Shown: positions 47,952 through 55,504 of the stretch, piece after piece
How the letters are laid out: each line of letters starts with the position of its first letter
How positions within the stretch are numbered: position 1 is the first letter of the stretch
Assembly (NCBI GenBank): GCA_965207535.1
Contig: CBDBMR010000015.1
Location: forward strand, 124,001-188,000
From: JAJDXO01 sp965207535
GTDB taxonomy: Bacteria; Pseudomonadota; Alphaproteobacteria; Rhodospirillales; UBA2165
Reading direction: 5' to 3'
Length of the DNA stretch: 64,000 nt
The notes under the pieces: generated by a model
The model's database searches: none
Told to the model about the DNA's origin: nothing
What the model saw: the letters and a program-made list of their open reading frames with translations, nothing else
Position numbers and translations under genes: made by a program

Positions 47952-48986
47952 ATGCTCACTCGATTAACCGCGACAGCCGTTCTGGCGGCGGGTCTGACCG
48001 CCGGCCTAGCGGCCGGAATCCCGACAAGCGCCCCGGCTCAGGATGCAAAGGTCCCGTTCGCGCTCGACTGGAAATTCGAAGGGCCCAGCGCCGCCTATTT
48101 CGCCGCCATCGACAACGGCCATTTCAAAGCCGAAGGCCTTGACGTGGAGATTTCCGCCGGCAAGGGCTCTCTGGACGCCATTCCGAAAGTGGCGACCGGC
48201 AAGTTTCCGATCGGTTTCGCCGACATCAACAGCCTGATCAAGTTCCTGGATAAGAACCCGGGCGCGCCGGTCACGGCGGTGATGATGATCTACGACAAGC
48301 CGCCCTTTGCGGTTGTCGGCCGGGCCTCCCAAGGGGTGAGCGCCCCGAAGGATCTGGAAGGCAGGGTGTTGGGCGCGCCGCCGCCCGATGGCGCCTGGGC
48401 GCAGTTCCCGGCCTTTGCCACCGCCAACGGCATCGATGTCAAGAAGGTCAAGGTTCAGCCCGTCGGTTTCCCGACTCGCGAGCCGATGCTCAAGGAAGGC
48501 AAGGTGGACGCCATTACCGGCTACTCGTTCTCCAGCTTCCTCAACCTTGTGCGCCTCGGCGTGCCGGAGAACGACATCAAGGTCCTGTTGATGGCGGATT
48601 ACGGTCTCGCGCTGTACGGCAACGCGATCATCGTCAACACCAACTATGCCAAGGCCAACGCCGGCAAGGTGACCGGGTTCCTCCGGGCCGTCGCCAAGGG
48701 CTGGAAAGACGTCATCGCCGATCCGGCGAAGGGCGCCGCAATGGTCGCCAAGCGCAATCCGGCGTCCGACGTGGCGCTCGAGACCCGGCGTCTGAAGCTG
48801 TCCATCGAAGCCAACGTGGTCACCGATTATACCAAGGCCAACGGCATCGGCGGGATCGACGCGGCACGGATGAAAAAAGCCATGATGCAGCTGGGCCAGA
48901 ACTACAAGTTCAGCAATAAGCCGGACCCGTCGAAGATCTTCACAAGCGCCTACCTGCCCAAGGACGGCAGCTTGATGCTGAAGTAA
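47952..48986 (+). CDS. NMT1/THI5-type ABC transporter solute-binding protein
   Basis: 344 residues. Signal peptide MLTRLTATAVLAAGLTAGLAAGIPTSAPAQ, then the NMT1-type fold: VPFALDWKFEGPSAAYFAAIDNGHFKAEGLDVEISAGKGSLDAI, GRASQGVSAPKDLEGRVLG, and GKVDAITGYSFSS. Such proteins bind pyrimidines, thiamine precursors, taurine/sulfonates or nitrate. GGAGG precedes the ATG. It is first of an SBP-ATPase-permease operon 142 bp after puuD, so a purine or ureide is a reasonable but unproven substrate. Confidence 0.92.
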   Translation: MLTRLTATAVLAAGLTAGLAAGIPTSAPAQDAKVPFALDWKFEGPSAAYFAAIDNGHFKAEGLDVEISAGKGSLDAIPKVATGKFPIGFADINSLIKFLDKNPGAPVTAVMMIYDKPPFAVVGRASQGVSAPKDLEGRVLGAPPPDGAWAQFPAFATANGIDVKKVKVQPVGFPTREPMLKEGKVDAITGYSFSSFLNLVRLGVPENDIKVLLMADYGLALYGNAIIVNTNYAKANAGKVTGFLRAVAKGWKDVIADPAKGAAMVAKRNPASDVALETRRLKLSIEANVVTDYTKANGIGGIDAARMKKAMMQLGQNYKFSNKPDPSKIFTSAYLPKDGSLMLK

Positions 48987-49071
48987 CCATCTTCGGCTAC
49001 CTCATGACGCCGAGGGGCGGGCCAATCCCGCCCGCCCTTCGGCCGTCCAACAACCTTGAATATCGGCCGCC

Positions 49072-49923
49072 ATGTCCTCAACGCCCTCAGACGCGCTCAT
49101 CCGGATATCCAACGTCAAACACGCCTATCGGACGGACGCGGGCCCGTTGCCGGTGCTGGACGGCTTCAACGTCGAGGTGCCCGAGGGCGCCTTTACGGCC
49201 GTCGTCGGCCCCTCGGGGTGCGGTAAATCCACCCTGACCCGGTTGATTGCCGGTCTGTTGTTTCCAGACGAGGGTGACGTGATCCTTCACGGCGAGAAGG
49301 TCACGTCGCCGCGCAATACCGTCGGCATGGCGTTCCAGAATCCGGTGCTCCTGGAATGGCGCACCATCCTGGACAACGTCTGCCTGCCCCTGGAAATCGT
49401 GCCCAACGATCTGAACCGCAAGCAGAAGCACGACCGGGGCTACGAGTTGCTGGCCATGGTCGGTCTGCAAGGGTTCGAGGACAAGAAGCCCTCGGAGCTC
49501 TCCGGCGGCATGCGCCAGCGGGCCTCCCTTTGCCGCGCGCTCGCGCACCGCCCGGACGTACTCATCCTCGATGAGCCGTTCGGCGCGCTGGATGCGTTCA
49601 CCCGAGAAGACCTGTGGCAGATCATGCACGAGCTCAGGCACAACGAGGCGTTCACCTGCCTCCTCATCACCCACGATCTCAGGGAATCGGTGTTTCTCGC
49701 CGACCAGGTGGTCGTGATGTCCGGACGCCCGGCCAAGACCCAGTATGTTCTGGATGTGCCCTTCGGCCGGGACCGGGTCCTGGACGATCTCTATACCCCG
49801 GAAGCCACGCAGATGCTGCTCGACCTCCGGCATCAGATCCAGGTCGCGCAGGGACGCCCGCTCGGGGAACTCGAGCACGAGCCGGAGACGCCGGAGTCAG
49901 GGGCCGGGGAGTCAGGATCATGA
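49072..49923 (+). CDS. ABC transporter ATP-binding protein
   Basis: 283 residues of the SsuB/TauB/NrtD type: Walker A GPSGCGKSTLTRLIAGLL, Q-loop AFQNPVLLEWRTILDNV, signature LSGGMRQRASLCRALAHRPDVLILDEPFGALDAFTRE (signature, Walker B and D-loop) and H-loop LLITHDLRESVFLADQVV. Energises the importer with the neighbouring permease; its stop overlaps the permease ATG by 4 bp. The C-terminal tail after residue 260 is Glu/Pro-rich and variable. Confidence 0.95.
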   Translation: MSSTPSDALIRISNVKHAYRTDAGPLPVLDGFNVEVPEGAFTAVVGPSGCGKSTLTRLIAGLLFPDEGDVILHGEKVTSPRNTVGMAFQNPVLLEWRTILDNVCLPLEIVPNDLNRKQKHDRGYELLAMVGLQGFEDKKPSELSGGMRQRASLCRALAHRPDVLILDEPFGALDAFTREDLWQIMHELRHNEAFTCLLITHDLRESVFLADQVVVMSGRPAKTQYVLDVPFGRDRVLDDLYTPEATQMLLDLRHQIQVAQGRPLGELEHEPETPESGAGESGS

Positions 49924-50684
49924 GTTCCAAACAGCGGTTCGCCACCCCGATTATCGCCCTGGTGATCTTCGCCTTGTTGTGGGAGTTCGTCGTCTGGATC
50001 AACGGCTGGCCGAATTATGTGATGGCTTCGCCGTCGGACCTCGGCCCGGCGTTCTACAAGTTCCGCTGGCTGTTCCTGGAATTCGGCTGGGACACCCTGT
50101 GGCGGACGGTCGCGGGGCTGATGCTGGCCATCGCCTTCGGCGTGGTCGTCGGCATGATCATGGGGTTCTCCCGGACCATGCGGGAGGCGCTCTATCCGCT
50201 GCTGGTCGGTTTCAACGCCATCCCCAAGGCGACGGTGGTGCCGGTCGTGGCGCTGCTGCTCGTCGGCCAGCACAACCTCAATACCGTCCTGCTGGCTTTC
50301 ATGATCTCGTTCTTCCCGATCACCGTGTCGATCTCCATCGGCCTGTCGACGCTGGAGCCCGAATACAGGGATATCCTGCTTTCACTGGGCGCCAGCCGGC
50401 TGACGATCTTCCGCAAGATCGCCCTGCCGAAGACGCTGCCGGAATTCTTCGGCGCACTGAAAGTGGCCGTCACGCTGGCCTTCATCGGCACCAATCTGAT
50501 GGAGATCGTCGAGCCTCACGGCCGCGGTCTCGGCCACCTGTTCGACAGCGGCAAGATCAGCGCCGATTACCCCCTGATGTTCGCCGTGCTTATCGCCCTC
50601 GCGATCATGGGGATCGGCCTCTACTACGTGGTGGTCATCCTGGAAAAAATCTTCGCCGGCTGGGCCGAACGGCAGGAAAGCTGA
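49920..50684 (+). CDS. ABC transporter permease
   Basis: 254-residue BPD_transp_1 permease with about six membrane segments (IIALVIFALLWEFVVWING, LMLAIAFGVVVGMIMGF, VVALLLVGQHNLNTVLLAFMISFFPITV and others) and the EAA coupling loop EPEYRDILLSLGASRLTIFRKIALPKTLPEF. Start at the ATG overlapping the ATPase stop. Forms the channel of the NMT1-type importer. Confidence 0.95.
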   Translation: MSSKQRFATPIIALVIFALLWEFVVWINGWPNYVMASPSDLGPAFYKFRWLFLEFGWDTLWRTVAGLMLAIAFGVVVGMIMGFSRTMREALYPLLVGFNAIPKATVVPVVALLLVGQHNLNTVLLAFMISFFPITVSISIGLSTLEPEYRDILLSLGASRLTIFRKIALPKTLPEFFGALKVAVTLAFIGTNLMEIVEPHGRGLGHLFDSGKISADYPLMFAVLIALAIMGIGLYYVVVILEKIFAGWAERQES

Positions 50685-50789
50685 TCGATTCTCGACGGCA
50701 GGCCGTGAGGCGGCAATTGGCCGAGGGCGTTGAAGAACTCCACCTATCTCGTCTCAATTGAAGCATCCGCGGCTGGAGGGAGAAGTGAC

Positions 50790-51992
50790 ATGGCCTATCT
50801 GGAATTGGGGACAACGGCAAAAAATTATGCGGGGGAGAAACTTCTGGACGATCTCCAGGAAATGGTTCCCGCCTTGCTGGACCGGGCGGGAGAGGCGGAG
50901 GAATCCGGCAGAATCCCCGAGGAAACCATTGACGACCTCAAGCGTATCGACGCCTTCAAGGCGGTCGTCCCATCCGCCTATGGCGGCCTGGAAGCCGACT
51001 ATCCGGTGATCCCCCAGATTTTCCGCGTGCTGGGACGAGGATGCACGTCGACGGCCTGGTGCATGGGATTTCTCATCTTTCACAATTTTCAGTTCGGATT
51101 CTTTCCCAAGGAAGCCCAGGAAGAAGTTTGGAGCGGGAAAGGCTACACCATGGCGCCCGGCCAGGTGATGCCCAGCGGCGAGGCCATCCCGGAAGACGGC
51201 GGGTATCGGCTGTCCGGGCGCTGGGGCTATGCCACCGGCATTCTGCATGGCGACTGGATGCTGCTGAGCGCGCCGGTGAAATTGGAAGAGGGCAAGGTCG
51301 ATATGCGCCGCTTCTACATACCCGTCGAGGACGTAAATCTTCTCGATACCTGGCATGTTTCCGCCATGAAGGCCACGGGCAGCCACGACGTCACGTTGGA
51401 GGACGTATTCGTGCCCGCTTATCGCAGTGTCCCGGCCGGCGCCATGCGCGATGGGACCGCGGAGGGGCTTAAACACATGGACGGCCCGTTATGGAAGATG
51501 CCGCTCCTCACCTACATGATCTTCGGCGGCGTTGCGCCGATGATCGGCGCCGCGGAAACCGTCTTCGAAATGGTCAGCGAAATTCTCTCGACGAAGGTCG
51601 GAGCCTATTCGGGAGAGAAACAGGCGGGTCTCACCACGCAAAGGGTCAGGATGGCGCGGCTGCGCATGGAACTCGAAGCGACCATTGGACTTTGGGAAGA
51701 TCGGATGATCTTTGCATGGAACACCGTCGTGGCAGAGGGAAGTCTCTCCCGGGAACAGAGGGCCGAGATGCGCATGGTCATCGTCCATGTCGCCCGGAAG
51801 TGCACGGAGATCGTCAATGAACTGACGGTGGTTGCGGGCTCCCGCGGGACATTCATGGCGTCGCCGATCCAGCGGTTTCATCGCGATGTGACGTCTTTGG
51901 CGACCCATGCGGTCCATGACTTCGACCATGTCGCGAACCTCTTTGGCGGAAGATTTCTCGGTGTCGATCTCCCCGAAAACGCCATGATCTAA
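50790..51992 (+). CDS. Acyl-CoA-dehydrogenase-fold flavin monooxygenase
   Basis: 400 residues of the same group D type as 27150-28370: ALLDRAGEAEESGRIPEETIDDLKRIDAFKAVVPSAYGGLEADYPVI, RGCTSTAWCMGFLIFHNF, GYRLSGRWGYATGILHGDW, and DTWHVSAMKATGSHDVTLEDVFVPAYR. The C-terminal helical bundle includes VAGSRGTFMASPIQRFHRDVTSLATHAVHDFDH. Start at the ATG at 50790, preceded by GGAGGG; the frame extends upstream without support. It precedes the arylsulfotransferase-like gene by 21 bp. Probable two-component oxygenase; substrate unknown. Confidence 0.87.
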   Translation: MAYLELGTTAKNYAGEKLLDDLQEMVPALLDRAGEAEESGRIPEETIDDLKRIDAFKAVVPSAYGGLEADYPVIPQIFRVLGRGCTSTAWCMGFLIFHNFQFGFFPKEAQEEVWSGKGYTMAPGQVMPSGEAIPEDGGYRLSGRWGYATGILHGDWMLLSAPVKLEEGKVDMRRFYIPVEDVNLLDTWHVSAMKATGSHDVTLEDVFVPAYRSVPAGAMRDGTAEGLKHMDGPLWKMPLLTYMIFGGVAPMIGAAETVFEMVSEILSTKVGAYSGEKQAGLTTQRVRMARLRMELEATIGLWEDRMIFAWNTVVAEGSLSREQRAEMRMVIVHVARKCTEIVNELTVVAGSRGTFMASPIQRFHRDVTSLATHAVHDFDHVANLFGGRFLGVDLPENAMI

Positions 51993-52013
51993 AGGGGCTG
52001 CCAGGAGACCATC

Positions 52014-53075
52014 ATGCGATTTCAGCAAACCGGCCTGCTGCACCACGATCCAACCCGGTCGTATGCCGGCTTCACCACGATCACCCCGTTCCGCCATCCG
52101 AACTGCTATCTGGTCAACATGGCCGGTGAGACGGTCCATCAATGGGACCTGCCGGGAGCGCTCGGCTCCAAGGCTTATCTTCTCCCGGGCGGCAACCTGC
52201 TTTGCTCGGTCGCGACCGATGAAGGCGCCCCGCTCAAGGCGGCGAAAGGCGGGCGTATCCTGGAGCTGGACTGGGACGGCAATGTGGTCTGGGAGCATGT
52301 CGACCATAATCAGCACCACGACCTGCGCCGCCTTGAAAACGGCAACACCCTCTACATCGCATGGGAGGAGCTTTCCGATGAGGAAGCCTCCCGCGTCAAG
52401 GGCGGCGTCGTCGGCACGGAGCGGGACGGCAAGATCTATGGCGATGTGTTCCGTGAGGTCACGCCTTCGGGCGATTTGGTGTGGGAATGGCGGCTGGCCG
52501 ACGTCGACCTCGAAAAATATCCGCTGACCGAAGACTGCCAACGAGAGGAATGGGCCCATGCCAATTCCTGCGCTCCCACCAACGACGGCAACTTCCTGTT
52601 CAACTTCCGCCATCTCGATCTCATGGTGATCGTCGATCGCGGCACGAAGGAGATCATTTGGGAGCAGCGGGACCGCGGCTGGGGCCACCAGCACAATCCG
52701 GAAATGCTCGAGAACGGGAACATCACCTTCTTCGCCAACGGCATGAACAATCTCTACCAGCCGGTTCACTCCCGCGCCATGGAGCTGGATCCGCGGACCG
52801 GAGAGATCACGTGGTTTTATCGCGACCCACAAAGCTGGTGCTTCTTCAGCCCCGTCATGGGCAGCGTGCAGCGTCTCCCCAACGGCAACACGCTCATAGA
52901 TGAGGCTGTCACCGGCCGGTTCTTCGAAGTGACCCACGAGGGCGACATGGTTTGGGAGTTCATAAGCCCCTATTTCCTGGACGTCCCGATCTTTGATGCG
53001 CCCTGTAACGCGTGCTTCCGGGCCTATCGGTACGCGGCCGGCTCACCCGAGATCGGCGGACGCCTGGGCGAATGA
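52014..53075 (+). CDS. Arylsulfotransferase (ASST)-like beta-propeller protein
   Basis: 353 residues with repeated propeller blades (CYLVNMAGETVHQWDLPGALGSKAYLLPGGNLLCS, GRILELDWDGNVVWEHVDHNQHHDLRRLENGNTLY, AMELDPRTGEITWFYRD). This is the pattern of arylsulfotransferase-like proteins, which move sulfate between phenols in PAPS-independent ASSTs. Candidate catalytic His residues are HHDL and HANS. It has no signal peptide, unlike periplasmic ASST, so it may be a cytoplasmic relative with a different role. Translationally close to the flavin monooxygenase. A link to the sulfatase-rich neighbourhood is inferred. Confidence 0.78.
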   Translation: MRFQQTGLLHHDPTRSYAGFTTITPFRHPNCYLVNMAGETVHQWDLPGALGSKAYLLPGGNLLCSVATDEGAPLKAAKGGRILELDWDGNVVWEHVDHNQHHDLRRLENGNTLYIAWEELSDEEASRVKGGVVGTERDGKIYGDVFREVTPSGDLVWEWRLADVDLEKYPLTEDCQREEWAHANSCAPTNDGNFLFNFRHLDLMVIVDRGTKEIIWEQRDRGWGHQHNPEMLENGNITFFANGMNNLYQPVHSRAMELDPRTGEITWFYRDPQSWCFFSPVMGSVQRLPNGNTLIDEAVTGRFFEVTHEGDMVWEFISPYFLDVPIFDAPCNACFRAYRYAAGSPEIGGRLGE

Positions 53076-53210
53076 CAAGGCTCCCAAGTACGGATTGCAA
53101 GCCGGGGCATGTTCCGGCCCAAAACCGGAGACTCCCCTAACTGCCGGTGCTAACATGGCCCGACATTGAACTCGTGAAACTAGACAACCAGTGAGACAGG
53201 GAGAAATTTG

Positions 53211-54254
53211 GTGAAATCCATACTAATTGCGGGAGCGGCGGCCTTGCTTGTCGCCGGCAGTGCCCAGGCTCAGAGCCTTAAGCTTGCCATGACCGCGGCA
53301 ACGCCTGGCGGCTCCACGGATATCGCGGCAAAGAATCTCGCCGAAGTCGCAGCGGTAAATAAAATCGCGACCATTCAGGTACAGACCGGAAAGACCCTGA
53401 CCAAGACCATGCGGGACGTGGCCGAAGGCAGGACCGACATCACCGCTGGCGCCATGATATTGCAGTTTCTGATGTCCAAAGGCCTCGGCCCCTACTCGGG
53501 ACTTGGAAAGGAAAAGGGCAAACAGCTCTCGGAAAACCTTCGTCTGCTCTATCCCTACCATTTGGCGTCCATTTACCTGATCGCTTTCCAAAGCACCGGA
53601 ATCGACAGCTTTGACAAACTGAAAGGGAAAAACGTCCATAATGGGCCGCCGCGCGGTGGTGCGTTGATTGCCGCCCGTCAGGTGATTCGTCTTTCCGCCG
53701 GACTGGAAGACGGCAAAGACTACACGGGTAAGCAGGTCGCGTGGGGACAAGCCACCGCGATCTTCCTGGATCGGTCAGTGGATGCGGCTGTCCGCCCGGG
53801 CACCAATCCCTCCGAGTACATGCCCATCTACATGGCTGCCGGCAAGATCAACATCGTGTCGGTACCCAAGGCCAAGTATGAAGGTGCGGCGTGGCAAAAA
53901 TACCTGAATGCGCCCGGCAATGCCCCGGCAATGTTCCCGGTCAGCGAATTGGCCCATTACGGTGAAAACGCCAGGATCATCTCCGAGGACAACATGTTCC
54001 GGACCGTCGCGAATACCGGCGGCGACTTCGTCCACAAGAATATGGACAAGAAACTCGCCAAGGCCCTGACGGCGGCATTCATAAAGAGTATCCCAAACCT
54101 GCAGAAGAAAGTGCCGTTTGCCAAAGCGCAACGCTACGGAACGGTCGACAATAAAGAGCATGGCATCTGCAATGGCGGCGTGAAACTTCATGCGGGCGCC
54201 GTCGAGGCTTGGGAAGAGGCCGGACACAAAGTTGCCGATTGTGCGAAAGGATAA
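53211..54254 (+). CDS. TAXI-family TRAP solute-binding protein
   Basis: 347 residues: signal peptide VKSILIAGAAALLVAGSAQA cleaved near residue 20, then LKLAMTAATPGGSTDIAAKNLAEVAAVNKIATIQVQTG, FDKLKGKNVHNGPPRGGALIAARQV and AVRPGTNPSEYMPIYMAAGKINIVS, the pattern of TAXI proteins. GTG start at 53211 with GGGAG 7 bases upstream. No TRAP membrane subunit (DctM fusion) is adjacent, so it must work with one encoded elsewhere. A strong terminator follows. Confidence 0.82.
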   Translation: MKSILIAGAAALLVAGSAQAQSLKLAMTAATPGGSTDIAAKNLAEVAAVNKIATIQVQTGKTLTKTMRDVAEGRTDITAGAMILQFLMSKGLGPYSGLGKEKGKQLSENLRLLYPYHLASIYLIAFQSTGIDSFDKLKGKNVHNGPPRGGALIAARQVIRLSAGLEDGKDYTGKQVAWGQATAIFLDRSVDAAVRPGTNPSEYMPIYMAAGKINIVSVPKAKYEGAAWQKYLNAPGNAPAMFPVSELAHYGENARIISEDNMFRTVANTGGDFVHKNMDKKLAKALTAAFIKSIPNLQKKVPFAKAQRYGTVDNKEHGICNGGVKLHAGAVEAWEEAGHKVADCAKG

Positions 54255-54304
54255 TCCCGTACCGGCTTTCGTATTGCGGTAACAGGTAAGCTAGAGCCGA
54301 TTCA

Positions 54305-54345
54305 CATGTTTTGACGAAACCGCACCGTGGTTCCGTCAAAACATG
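54305..54345. repeat. Long intergenic hairpin
   Basis: Perfect 12-bp arms CATGTTTTGACG and CGTCAAAACATG, with a further AACC/GGTT pairing inside and loop GCACCGT. It lies between the TAXI gene and the terminator, and resembles dispersed palindromes of alphaproteobacteria. Confidence 0.7.
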
Positions 54346-54355
54346 ACCCGATCTA

Positions 54356-54388
54356 GGCCCGGACGCAGAGCCGGCGTCCGGGCCTTTT
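54356..54388 (+). terminator. Intrinsic terminator after the TAXI gene
   Basis: 11-bp perfect stem GGCCCGGACGC / GCGTCCGGGCC, 7-base loop, then TTTT. Downstream of 53211-54254 and convergent with the minus-strand racemase gene. Confidence 0.8.
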
Positions 54389-54408
54389 CCGTTGCGGTTC
54401 GAGACGGC

Positions 54409-55500
54409 CTAAAAGCCCAATTCTTCAAGAATTGCCGCGGTGCTGGCTCCTTTCTCCTCGGGGCTCGAAGGCTCCGCGAGCGTACTGCGGCTAAAGCGCG
54501 GGCCGGGGCGCGGCTGGGCAAGTCCGGCATTTTCCACAACACCCTCCCGGGCCATGACATGTGGATGATCGGCTACTTCCGTCAACGGCAGAACCGGCGT
54601 GACACACGCCTCGGTCCCGTCGAAAATCGCCCCCCACTCGCGTTGTGATTTGGCTTTGAAGGCGGCCTCGAAGCGAGCGGTCAGATCCGGCCAGTTGTTC
54701 GGGTCCATGCGATCCGGAAGGCCGGCCGCGTCGAGGCCGAGTCCTTTCACCAGTTCCTCATAGAATTTTTGCTCCAGGGCCCCGACGGCGACGAACCTTC
54801 CGTCCCGGGTTTCGTAAGTCCGGTAGTATGGGGCGCCACCGTCCAAATCATTGCCGCCCCTCTCTCCCCGCCACCGGCCGGCCGCGTGAAGAGAGAAAAA
54901 CAGCGACATCTGAAAAAGTGCGCCGTCCAGCATCGCCGCATCGACAACCTGGCCCTGTCCGGACACCTGAGCCTCCAAAAGGCCGGCCAACATGCCGCAG
55001 GCCAGATACATGGCGCCGCCGCCATAGTCGCCGACCAGGTTCAATGGCGGCAAGGGCGGGCCGCCGGCGGGTCCGATGGCATGTAGAGCGCCCGCAATGG
55101 AAATATAGTTGATGTCGTGTCCCGCGGTTCGGGCCAGGGGTCCATCCTGACCCCATCCGGTCACCCGCCCGTAGACCAGCTTGGGGTTGTGCGCGTGGCA
55201 CGAATCCGGGCCCAGCCCGAGACGTTCCGTCACGCCGGGGCGGAAACCCTCGATCAGGCCGTCCGCCGTCTCGATCAGTTTGAGGGCAATCTCGATCGAG
55301 CGGCCGTCCGTCAGGTCCAACTCGATCGAGCGCTTGCCCCGGCGTTCAATGGCTTTCACGGGATCGACCCCAATCTCGGCATCGCCCGGACGCTCGACGA
55401 GGATGACCTCGGCGCCCAGGTCCGCGAGCAGCAGACCGCACATGGGCGCAGGGCCCAGTCCACCCAGCTCGACGATCCGATATCCCGCGAGCGGTCCCAT
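54409..55500 (-). CDS. Alpha-methylacyl-CoA racemase (CoA-transferase III family)
   Basis: 363 residues: GYRIVELGGLGPAPMCGLLLADLGAEVILVERPG at the N-terminus, then GQDGPLARTAGHDINYISIAGALHAIG with the catalytic His and LVGDYGGGAMYLACGMLAGLL with the catalytic Asp, both typical of methylacyl-CoA racemase rather than CoA-transferase. Epimerises the 2-methyl branch so that beta-oxidation can proceed, as in sterol or bile-acid side chains and pristanate. Last gene of the sulfatase-TetR-ligase-dehydrogenase-FadB operon, 4 bp after fadB. Confidence 0.9.
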   Translation of the reverse strand: MGPLAGYRIVELGGLGPAPMCGLLLADLGAEVILVERPGDAEIGVDPVKAIERRGKRSIELDLTDGRSIEIALKLIETADGLIEGFRPGVTERLGLGPDSCHAHNPKLVYGRVTGWGQDGPLARTAGHDINYISIAGALHAIGPAGGPPLPPLNLVGDYGGGAMYLACGMLAGLLEAQVSGQGQVVDAAMLDGALFQMSLFFSLHAAGRWRGERGGNDLDGGAPYYRTYETRDGRFVAVGALEQKFYEELVKGLGLDAAGLPDRMDPNNWPDLTARFEAAFKAKSQREWGAIFDGTEACVTPVLPLTEVADHPHVMAREGVVENAGLAQPRPGPRFSRSTLAEPSSPEEKGASTAAILEELGF

Positions 55501-55504
55501 GGTA

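Noticed and set aside
52014..53075. PQQ-dependent dehydrogenase as an alternative for the propeller protein
   Set aside because: Blade sequences match the arylsulfotransferase-like pattern (LENGNTLY, LPNGNTLI) and the PQQ-binding Cys pair is not visible.
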